Below, piece after piece: positions 1 to 4,937 of a stretch of DNA of 6,504 bases (the stretch's first letter is position 1; each line of letters starts with the position of its first letter). Below the pieces are notes generated by a model. That model was not told where the DNA came from and searched no databases. It was given only the letters and a program-made list of their open reading frames with translations. A program made the position numbers and the translations under genes. Source of the DNA: Candidatus Brockarchaeota archaeon. GTDB taxonomy: Archaea; Thermoproteota; EX4484-205; DTQO01. The stretch is taken from positions 1 to 6,504 of the forward strand of contig JAFNJA010000056.1 in assembly GCA_017601265.1 (NCBI GenBank). Reading direction: 5' to 3'.

Positions 1-1
1 C

Positions 2-334
2 CTAGTGGCGGAGCGCATTTTGGATTCACATCTTCTTCGAGACCTGTCTGGAAACTTGAGGGCGTTCTACACGCAGGGAGCTAGGTGTAAAAGGTGCGGA
101 GCTAAATTTCGGCGCGTACCCCTGATAGGAAGGTGCGCGGTTTGCCGAGGAGAATTGGCAATGCTAGTGCACAACAGAAGCGTCGGAAAATATTTGGGTC
201 TAGTCACTTGGCTACTGTCAAGGTACGAATCAGACGAGTACTTCAGGCAGTACGCCTCGCTGTTAAAGCTCGATGTAGACAGGCTGAAGGAACCTTCGGG
301 GAAAAAGATAACGGAATACCTCTACGGCGCCTAG
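2..334 (+). CDS. polC: DNA polymerase D large subunit DP2, C-terminal end (partial)
   Basis: This is the last 110 or so codons of DP2, the catalytic subunit of archaeal replicative DNA polymerase D. The reading frame is open to the window edge: the codon before the GTG at 5 is CTA (Leu), so that GTG is an internal Val and not a start. The visible part begins LVAERILDSHLLRDLSGNLRAF, a typical DP2 tail. It continues into a four-cysteine zinc module (CKRC and CAVC, residues 28, 31, 44 and 47 counted from the GTG), which in known PolD structures helps hold DP1 and DP2 together. After that come a helical segment and a C-terminus ending KKITEYLYGA, which resembles a degenerate PCNA-interacting peptide. 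The catalytic residues lie upstream and cannot be seen. No intein interrupts this part. The gene ends 4 bp from the stop of the convergent DP1 gene, its obligate partner. Confidence 0.93.
   Translation, partial: LVAERILDSHLLRDLSGNLRAFYTQGARCKRCGAKFRRVPLIGRCAVCRGELAMLVHNRSVGKYLGLVTWLLSRYESDEYFRQYASLLKLDVDRLKEPSGKKITEYLYGA
302..306 (-). terminator. Candidate T-tract terminator for the DP1 transcript
   Basis: Reading on the minus strand, a run of five T lies about 33 nt past the DP1 stop, inside the DP2 coding region. Archaeal RNA polymerase commonly releases at short T-rich stretches without a hairpin. The run is short and may be only a lysine codon pair of DP2, so this is a weak call. Confidence 0.2.
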
Positions 335-338
335 GCTA

Positions 339-1859
339 CTAATCAGGCTGCCTCGCCTCCGCAAGTATTGGCACGGTTTCTGTCGCAAGCGTGTCCAGGT
401 GGACCAAGGAGAATATGCCGGGCGTCGGAACGTAGCCCAGCGCTTGTTGGTAAGGGGTCATCCTTTGCCAACAACCAGTATTAGCGACGACGACCCCCCT
501 GTATCCGCCGACCTTATAGACGTGCACGTGGCCGGCATGGAACACGTCCGGCTTATCCGTTATTACCAGCGCGTCTTCCCCGTCAGTGTTTAAGGGAGTC
601 CTGCCGCCGTATATCGGTGCCAAATGCCTCGCGACCAAAAGGTGGATCATGGCTTGGTGGGGGTTTGAGTAATCCAGGCCTGGAATGCGGCTGGCCAAAT
701 CTTCGATGCTCGTTCCATGCGTCAGTAGGAACTTTACTCCATGGAGGGACACTAGGGAAGGGTTGCTGAGTAGCGTTACGTTGCCGGAATCTAGGAGAGG
801 GGCGCTGTATTCCTCCGGGATGGGGGGCTGGGGAAGCGCCTTTTGCGTGGCGTCGTGGTTACCAGGTATAATTATGATCTCGACGTGTTTAGGTATCCGT
901 CGAAGCAACTCCGCGGCTTTTTCATACTGGGTTTTCACGTTCTTTATGGACAGCTCCTTCTCTTGCTGGGGGTAGACTCCAACCCCGTCAACCAAATCAC
1001 CTGCTATGACGACGTACTTCACTTTTCCCGCGACCTGCCTTGTTGCCGGGCTCCCAACCCTGCCGTTCAACCAATCCAAAAAAAGTTGAAAGGCCTTATC
1101 CATGAAATAGCGGCTTCCTACGTGAAGGTCGGAGATCAATGCGGCGCAAACGGGTTCTGCTGACCGGTTTGGCTTCGTTTCGGGCAAATCCGGGAACGTT
1201 ATGTCCAGGCATATGAACTTGCCGCCCAAAACTACAATTTCAAAACAAGCCACAAGGTCGGCATGGAGCCTCCGGGCCTTGGCCCTAAGGCCTTCGGAAG
1301 CGGATTGGGGTATTATTAAGTAGGCCGATCCTTGCAGGTCCTCTATAAGCACGTAATTTTCGGTTTTTACCTCCGAAACCATCGCTATGACCTTCAACCT
1401 AGTCTTATCTGCCGACTTACGGGCTTCCACGATGGAACAAACTCCGGTAACGTCCAGTCGCGACCTGAGGATGCGCTCGAGTTTCTTGAAACGGTCGGCT
1501 AGGTATGCCCGCTTCGATTCCACTTCGTCGCTCGGATTGGAGGTTTTTTCAATGTTTAACAATACCTTGAGGTCGCTGGCTATATAAGTGGCCTCCGCGC
1601 TTTTCCCCCCTTCCTGCGTGGTTACCGGCATGGAGTTGATTTTCGGCTTTCCTTCCATAAACGACCGCATAACCTCCTCTAAGGTTTTTTGCGATAAGAA
1701 GATGGTCGAATCGCCCACGCTTTTGGCCACGTAATCGATGAATTCGCCCAATCCGATCCCTTCAGTTGAGGCCAAGTAATCAAGGGCCGCGGAGTCGACG
1801 ACAAGCCCTTTGCTGCTCAATTTATCCAATATGAGCCTCTTTACCGCTTCGTTTTCCAT
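339..1859 (-). CDS. polB: DNA polymerase D small subunit DP1 (3'-5' proofreading exonuclease)
   Basis: DP1 is the proofreading subunit of PolD, a metallophosphoesterase-type 3'-5' exonuclease that works with DP2 at the fork. The 506-residue product has an N-terminal helical domain (about 1-72), a low-complexity linker (about 73-130), an OB fold (about 135-220) and a calcineurin-like phosphoesterase domain (about 236-490). The metal-site motifs are all present: DLHVGS (D244, H246), GDLVDG (D288), PGNHD (N334, H335), THG (H381) and GHVH (H444, H446). Family landmarks RHLAPIYGGRTPL and ANTGCWQ follow. The exonuclease should therefore be active. The protein is shorter than the roughly 600-residue thermococcal DP1, mainly in the N-terminal and linker region. 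The ATG start gives a good helical N-terminus; I see no strong Shine-Dalgarno. It is convergent with DP2 (4-bp gap) and divergent from sec61-beta. Confidence 0.96.
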   Translation of the reverse strand: MENEAVKRLILDKLSSKGLVVDSAALDYLASTEGIGLGEFIDYVAKSVGDSTIFLSQKTLEEVMRSFMEGKPKINSMPVTTQEGGKSAEATYIASDLKVLLNIEKTSNPSDEVESKRAYLADRFKKLERILRSRLDVTGVCSIVEARKSADKTRLKVIAMVSEVKTENYVLIEDLQGSAYLIIPQSASEGLRAKARRLHADLVACFEIVVLGGKFICLDITFPDLPETKPNRSAEPVCAALISDLHVGSRYFMDKAFQLFLDWLNGRVGSPATRQVAGKVKYVVIAGDLVDGVGVYPQQEKELSIKNVKTQYEKAAELLRRIPKHVEIIIIPGNHDATQKALPQPPIPEEYSAPLLDSGNVTLLSNPSLVSLHGVKFLLTHGTSIEDLASRIPGLDYSNPHQAMIHLLVARHLAPIYGGRTPLNTDGEDALVITDKPDVFHAGHVHVYKVGGYRGVVVANTGCWQRMTPYQQALGYVPTPGIFSLVHLDTLATETVPILAEARQPD

Positions 1860-1893
1860 GCCCCATTCTGGCCTTCCGCACGCAGCCTATGCG

Positions 1894-1903
1894 GGGATAT
1901 CCC
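1894..1903. repeat. 10-bp perfect palindrome, possible operator for DP1
   Basis: GGGATATCCC reads identically on both strands. It lies in the 117-bp spacer between the divergent DP1 and sec61-beta genes, between the TATA-like element proposed for DP1 (1911-1920) and the DP1 start codon, where archaeal repressors often bind. A small imperfectly spaced inverted repeat (CCGCA 1876-1880, TGCGG 1890-1894) abuts it. A 10-bp palindrome is expected several times by chance in 6.5 kb, so position is the only supporting evidence. Confidence 0.35.
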
Positions 1904-1910
1904 TTCACCT

Positions 1911-1920
1911 CGATTATTTA
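1911..1920 (-). promoter_or_regulatory. TATA-like element for DP1
   Basis: On the minus strand this reads TAAATAATCG. With the usual archaeal spacing of about 26 nt from TATA centre to start site, transcription would begin near 1890 and leave a leader of about 30 nt before the DP1 ATG. A second AT-rich stretch further upstream (1938-1947, minus reading TAATTAAAG) is an alternative that would give a leader of about 55 nt. Confidence 0.3.
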
Positions 1921-1937
1921 GGCTTCCCGAGCAAATC

Positions 1938-1946
1938 CTTTAATTA
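1938..1946 (+). promoter_or_regulatory. TATA-like element for sec61-beta
   Basis: CTTTAATTA lies about 35 bp upstream of the sec61-beta ATG. Normal spacing puts the start site around 1969, so the leader would be only about 8 nt. A GAGGT at 1969-1973, just ahead of the ATG, could serve as a very close Shine-Dalgarno, but its spacing is short and the mRNA may behave as near-leaderless. Confidence 0.35.
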
Positions 1947-1976
1947 CGCCTTCGAATCAATCGCGGACGAGGTAAG

Positions 1977-2153
1977 ATGGCCAGAAAGAAGGCGAGGTCC
2001 AAGGAGGCGCCCATGCCTGCGGCGTCGGCAGGACTTCTCAGGTTCTTCGAGGAGGAAAGCGGGGGGTTCAAGATCCGACCGGAAATAGTCATACTACTCT
2101 CCATAGCCCTAATGGTGCTGAGCATAGTCGCCCCTCTTTTCATTAAGATATAA
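1977..2153 (+). CDS. secG: Protein translocase subunit Sec61-beta (archaeal SecG equivalent)
   Basis: This small 58-codon gene encodes the beta subunit of the archaeal SecYE-beta protein-conducting channel in the cytoplasmic membrane. The protein starts with a basic segment (MARKKARSKE), then the diagnostic cytosolic motif MPAASAGLLRFFEEE (residues 13-27) and GGFKIRPE (29-36). A single hydrophobic tail-anchor helix runs from about residue 37 to 55 and ends in FIKI. Length and motif order match archaeal Sec61-beta closely. The N-terminal cytosolic, C-terminal membrane topology is known for the family. It is transcribed away from DP1 and followed 72 bp later by the DUF2070 membrane protein on the same strand. 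The DUF2070 TATA-like box overlaps its stop codon, so the two genes may be separately initiated, co-transcribed, or both. Confidence 0.95.
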   Translation: MARKKARSKEAPMPAASAGLLRFFEEESGGFKIRPEIVILLSIALMVLSIVAPLFIKI

Positions 2154-2157
2154 AAGG
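2148..2157 (+). promoter_or_regulatory. TATA box for the DUF2070 gene
   Basis: ATATAAAAGG is the best TATA match in the window. It overlaps the sec61-beta TAA stop (2151-2153). Standard spacing predicts a start site near 2178-2180, giving a leader of about 40-47 nt before the DUF2070 start. A perfect dyad (2166-2183) covers the predicted start-site region. A weaker element, GATAAATTCA at 2201-2210, would only suit a start codon further downstream (ATG 2268). Confidence 0.45.
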
Positions 2158-2165
2158 ACTAATCT

Positions 2166-2183
2166 GGCATCCTTTAGGATGCC
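2166..2183. repeat. Perfect 7-bp inverted repeat with TTTA loop
   Basis: GGCATCC (2166-2172), TTTA, GGATGCC (2177-2183) form a perfect dyad 12 nt past the sec61-beta stop. As DNA it spans about -13 to +4 of the start site predicted for DUF2070, a typical operator position. As RNA on a read-through sec61-beta transcript it would fold into a stable hairpin. No T tract follows, so it does not look like a bacterial-type terminator. Confidence 0.55.
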
Positions 2184-2198
2184 GAGCCGCCATTCGGC
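2181..2198. repeat. Second, overlapping inverted repeat upstream of DUF2070
   Basis: GCCGA (2181-2185) pairs with TCGGC (2194-2198) around an 8-nt loop. It shares bases 2181-2183 with the preceding hairpin, so the two cannot form completely at once. A longer-range pair also exists: ATCTGGC (2162-2168) with GCCAGAT (2197-2203). The set therefore allows mutually exclusive folds in about 42 nt. Confidence 0.4.
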
Positions 2199-2225
2199 CA
2201 GATAAATTCAGAAAAAGTGCGCGAC

Positions 2226-4040
2226 ATGGCTCCATCCGAAGGCCGAGCCCCAACGTACAACAAAGAGATGCAATCTGCCATACGAAGGTACAAATGGGTT
2301 GTGGGCTTCCCTTCGTTCAGGAACCTGCTTGTTTTGCTGTTCGCGACCTCCTTCTTACCTTGGATAATTTTGATTCCGCAAGGGTCTAAACTGGAGGGAG
2401 CGTTCGCTTGGGTTTCGGGACTCGCGCTCGTGCCCCTCCTGCTGGACGGCCTGTTCATCAAGCTGGAGTGTTTCGGCGCCCCAATTTTGGACAGGAGGCG
2501 TCTAATCGCTATATCCGTTGTATGCAACGGCGTATTTTCCGCATGCATCTTGGTCGCAAGCATCTTGGCCGTTCTTTTATCCGCGCCCGTATTTGTTTCT
2601 TCAGCGGCCATTTTAGGCTCGTCCGTCAGTTTTTTTGTCCGCATCGCGGCATTGTCCACCCTCGGAACCCCGAGAATAAGGCTCGGTACCCCTTCTTTGT
2701 ACTTGGCCTCTTTCGCTGTAGCGGTGCTGGGCATGCCCGAAACTATCGGCAAGATGGGCTTCATCGCAGCTCTCGTCGCCTTTTGGTTCCTCTCGGCCGT
2801 TCTGTATTTTTTGAGCCTGAGATCGGTCAACAAAATAGGCGCAAGAAAAATAGGCGTTCCCAGCCTGGCGGTTTTTAACGCGTATATGCAGAGCCGCCTG
2901 GTAGGGTCTACGCGCGATTTCGAAACGATTCTCGACAGGCTGGGTGAAGAGAAGGACGTCGATTGTTGGTTGTCGCTTTTCAAGGACGGAGAAGGAAAGA
3001 ACATGCTGGGGCTGGCTTGCACTTCAGCGCATTTCGGACCGTTCGACAACGTAGGGAGCGGTTCTCTTTCGCACGAACTCAGATTGGCGCTTGAGGCCAA
3101 GCTGCAGTGCCCCGTAGTAATTTTGCGCGCCCTGTCTGACCACGGCATGGATTTGACTTCGAAAAATGAGCGCGAGAAACTTATCGAGGGATTCCCTTTG
3201 CAAGCAAAGCTTGAAGGGCTAGCCCTTTGTTCACCATTGGTAACGGAAAAAGCCGGGAACCATGCCGCAACCTCCCTTGTCGCCGACGGCTTCTGCTTGA
3301 CCATCCTTTCCCGCTCGCCAATTCCAACCGAGGACATGCCTCGCAATGTCAGGGATTTGGTTTTCAAAGGCCTGATCGGTCTTGGAATTAAGGAAGCGAT
3401 AATCGTTGACGCGCACAACTGCATCGGGGATCTGCTGGAAACGACCCAAGATATCGATGCGGAACGCTTCGTGGAATCGGCTACCAAGTCGGTTGCTAAT
3501 GCCTCTAAAAAACTATCCAGATTCCAATTAGGATTTTGCAGGATATTTCCAAACGACATCAGCGTCGACGACGGGTTGGGTCCCGATGGCATCTCGGCCA
3601 TCGCTTTCAGGCACGAGGACGAAGTGTCGTCGATCGTCGTACTCGACGGAAACAACATGGTCGTTGGACTAAGCGATAAGATTAAAGCGGAACTGAGGGG
3701 CGGCTTAAAGGTATCTAGTGTAGAGGTAGTCACAACGGACACCCACATCGCGACCGGTCTATCCCGCGTGAGAGGCGGCTACAACCCCCTTGGAGCCAAG
3801 GTAGGGCAGGATCTGCTTGCGGGATATTGCAAAGAAGCGGTTTCTAGGGCTATATTAGAGGCAAAACCCGCCAGAATTTCTGTCGCTTCGGGAGCCGTCA
3901 AGGGAACCAGGGTAGCAGGACAGGGGTTGGCAAAGCTTGCCGAACTCCTTGACGAATCCGTTTCTGCGACGAAGAGGAACTTGGTAGCAAGCCTATCGAT
4001 ATTGGCATTTTTTTCCTACGTATTAACCATCGCGGCGTGA
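2226..4040 (+). CDS. DUF2070 family polytopic membrane protein, predicted zinc-type hydrolase
   Basis: This is an archaeal DUF2070 protein (COG3356 type), about 604 residues, the usual family length. Six hydrophobic segments occupy about residues 29-197 (roughly 29-49, 59-79, 91-115, 119-145, 155-169, 175-197). A large soluble domain (about 205-580) follows, then one C-terminal membrane helix (about 585-603). The soluble domain carries repeated His/Asp motifs: AHFGPFDNVGSG (H269), SDHGMD (D305, H306), GNHAATS (H346), VDAHN (D395, H397) and TDTHIATG (D505, H507), then GGYNPLG. These recall the metal site of neutral ceramidases, and the COG family has been predicted to be a membrane lipid hydrolase. 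The substrate is unknown and the enzyme role is inference. The start is uncertain: GTG 2217, ATG 2226 (chosen) or ATG 2268, none with a clear Shine-Dalgarno. It ends 1 bp from the convergent alba stop. Confidence 0.88.
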   Translation: MAPSEGRAPTYNKEMQSAIRRYKWVVGFPSFRNLLVLLFATSFLPWIILIPQGSKLEGAFAWVSGLALVPLLLDGLFIKLECFGAPILDRRRLIAISVVCNGVFSACILVASILAVLLSAPVFVSSAAILGSSVSFFVRIAALSTLGTPRIRLGTPSLYLASFAVAVLGMPETIGKMGFIAALVAFWFLSAVLYFLSLRSVNKIGARKIGVPSLAVFNAYMQSRLVGSTRDFETILDRLGEEKDVDCWLSLFKDGEGKNMLGLACTSAHFGPFDNVGSGSLSHELRLALEAKLQCPVVILRALSDHGMDLTSKNEREKLIEGFPLQAKLEGLALCSPLVTEKAGNHAATSLVADGFCLTILSRSPIPTEDMPRNVRDLVFKGLIGLGIKEAIIVDAHNCIGDLLETTQDIDAERFVESATKSVANASKKLSRFQLGFCRIFPNDISVDDGLGPDGISAIAFRHEDEVSSIVVLDGNNMVVGLSDKIKAELRGGLKVSSVEVVTTDTHIATGLSRVRGGYNPLGAKVGQDLLAGYCKEAVSRAILEAKPARISVASGAVKGTRVAGQGLAKLAELLDESVSATKRNLVASLSILAFFSYVLTIAA

Positions 4041-4041
4041 C

Positions 4042-4317
4042 TCAGGATACTGCTATCTTGATCTCGATCGCGGACTTCCATACCTTCTTGTTTCCGTCAT
4101 CAAGTTCGTCAGAAGAGATCTTGATCTCTTTTACTTCAACCTTCCTAAGGAAAGACCTCTCAAGGGAGTTCACCACGTCCACCGCCTTCGATATCGCGCT
4201 CCCCCTGGCCCTGATCGTCAATTCCTTGCATCCAGAGTTGAAGCTCGTTATGCAAGCCGTGACGTAGGCCCACACTTCCTTTTTGCCAACCCTGATAGTG
4301 TCGAGTTGCGAGTCCAT
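4042..4317 (-). CDS. albA: DNA/RNA-binding chromatin protein Alba
   Basis: Alba is a small abundant archaeal nucleoid protein that dimerises and coats DNA and RNA. The 91-residue product matches the family from end to end: IRVGKKEVWAYV (residues 8-19) with the lysine pair K12/K13 equivalent to the DNA-contacting, acetylatable lysines of Sulfolobus Alba, then ELTIRARGSAISKAVDVV (32-49), then VEVKEIKISSDEL (50-62) and the closing strand SAIEIKIAV (82-90). The reading frame stays open to 4527 on this strand, but the family begins just before IRVGKK, and the longer version would run into the divergent kinase gene, so the ATG at 4317 is chosen. GTG 4344 is a less likely alternative. It is tail to tail with DUF2070 (1-bp gap) and divergent from the adenosine-specific kinase. 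No strong Shine-Dalgarno is visible, consistent with a short leader. Confidence 0.93.
   Translation of the reverse strand: MDSQLDTIRVGKKEVWAYVTACITSFNSGCKELTIRARGSAISKAVDVVNSLERSFLRKVEVKEIKISSDELDDGNKKVWKSAIEIKIAVS
4111..4132 (+). terminator. Hairpin with T run, possible terminator of the DUF2070 transcript
   Basis: AAGAGATC (4113-4120) and GATCTCTT (4123-4130) are perfect inverted copies separated by two bases. The stem can be extended by one G-T and one A-T pair to 4111-4132, and the right arm ends in four T. It lies about 70 nt past the DUF2070 stop, inside the antisense alba gene. Archaeal termination does not need a hairpin, and the same bases encode KEIKIS of Alba, so chance is possible. 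Confidence 0.3.
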
Positions 4318-4346
4318 TACGGCCAAGATCCGTGCGTACGCCACGG

Positions 4347-4355
4347 TAATAAAAC
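4347..4355 (-). promoter_or_regulatory. TATA-like element for alba
   Basis: On the minus strand this reads GTTTTATTA. Standard spacing gives a start site near 4325 and a leader of about 8 nt. Alternatives are CTTATTTC (4361-4368, minus) and the AT-rich block at 4389-4399, which would give leaders of about 20 and 50 nt. Confidence 0.3.
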
Positions 4356-4388
4356 ATGGGGAAATAAGCTCTGCGGTCGAGCACCAAC

Positions 4389-4399
4389 AAAAATATATG
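4389..4399 (+). promoter_or_regulatory. TATA box for the adenosine-specific kinase, possibly used both ways
   Basis: AAAAATATATG is centred about 45 bp upstream of the kinase ATG. Standard spacing predicts a start site near 4420, with GGAGAGG (4420-4426) at the very 5' end of a roughly 19-nt leader. The core ATATAT is self-complementary, so the same element could also drive divergent alba transcription with a leader of about 50 nt. Confidence 0.4.
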
Positions 4400-4438
4400 T
4401 GCCAGTAAAATTCATCGTTGGAGAGGATCCTGGCGCCC

Positions 4439-4921
4439 ATGGACGTTTCGCCGGTAAAAATCAGGGTTCCAGAAGGTTGCAACTTAATTCTGGGACAAGC
4501 CCACTTCATAAAAACGGTCGAAGACATCTACGAGGCCGTCGTTTCCTCGGTTCCAGGAATAAAATTTGGCGTCGCATTCTGCGAGAGTTCAGGGCCTTGC
4601 CTGGTCCGAGTAGAAGGAAACGACGAGGAGCTTTCTAGCATGGCAGCGAGCATGGCGCTCGAGATTGGCGCCGGGCACTGCTTTCTCATGCTTCTTAAAC
4701 AAGCCTATCCGATCAACGTCTTAAACGCCTTGAAGAACGTTCCCGAGGTTTGCACGATTTTCTGCGCGACAGCCAACCCAGTCGAGGTCTTGGTTGCCGA
4801 GACCGGGTTGGGGAGGGCCGTCATCGGAGTCGTCGACGGCTCGAAACCGAAAGGGATTGAGGACGAAGAACAAAGGAAGGAAAGGAGGCATTTCCTGCGG
4901 AGGATCGGGTACAAGAAGTAG
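4439..4921 (+). CDS. Adenosine-specific kinase family protein (PF04008, formerly DUF355)
   Basis: The product is 160 residues, the normal family size, and is recognisable throughout: VKIRVPEGCNLILGQAHFIK (residues 6-25) followed by TVEDIYEAVVSSVPGIKFG (26-44), SGPCLVRVEGNDEEL (51-65), IGAGHCFL (76-83), YPINVLNALKNVPEVCTIFC (90-109), ATANPVEVLVAET (110-122) and GVVDGSKPKGIE (130-141), ending FLRRIGYKK. The family is annotated as binding adenosine/AMP and phosphorylating adenosine; the physiological reaction in this organism is not shown by sequence. It should be soluble and cytoplasmic, as no signal peptide or membrane segment is seen. ATG 4439 is preferred over TTG 4418 because it fits the family N-terminus and leaves room for a leader after the TATA element at 4389-4399. 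It is divergent from alba and convergent with RPA (16-bp gap). Confidence 0.92.
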   Translation: MDVSPVKIRVPEGCNLILGQAHFIKTVEDIYEAVVSSVPGIKFGVAFCESSGPCLVRVEGNDEELSSMAASMALEIGAGHCFLMLLKQAYPINVLNALKNVPEVCTIFCATANPVEVLVAETGLGRAVIGVVDGSKPKGIEDEEQRKERRHFLRRIGYKK

Positions 4922-4937
4922 CCTCCGAAGCCCCCAG

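Noticed and set aside
5..7. GTG at position 5 as the start of a small zinc-finger protein
   Set aside because: The frame is open upstream to the window edge, and the residues match the C-terminal end of DP2, so this is an internal valine of a truncated gene.
2174..3748. Very long open frame of 524 codons on the minus strand, antisense to DUF2070
   Set aside because: The translation is rich in Ser, Pro, Thr and Arg with no recognisable domain, and the opposite strand encodes a full-length, clearly recognisable family member. It is a codon-bias shadow, although its length is notable.
4055..4128. Exact 11-bp direct repeat ATCTTGATCTC at 4055-4065 and 4118-4128
   Set aside because: The copies are 63 bp apart, in phase with codons, and both encode EIKI beta-strand residues of Alba with the same codons. 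Coding repetition explains it.
4418..4438. TTG start at 4418 for the adenosine-specific kinase
   Set aside because: It would add seven residues not typical of the family, and it overlaps the predicted transcription start and the GGAGAGG sequence. ATG 4439 gives the usual length of 160.
4042..4527. Extended 161-codon version of the alba frame
   Set aside because: The extra 70 N-terminal residues do not resemble Alba, contain scattered Cys and Trp, cross the promoter region and overlap the start of the adenosine-specific kinase. Family alignment supports ATG 4317.
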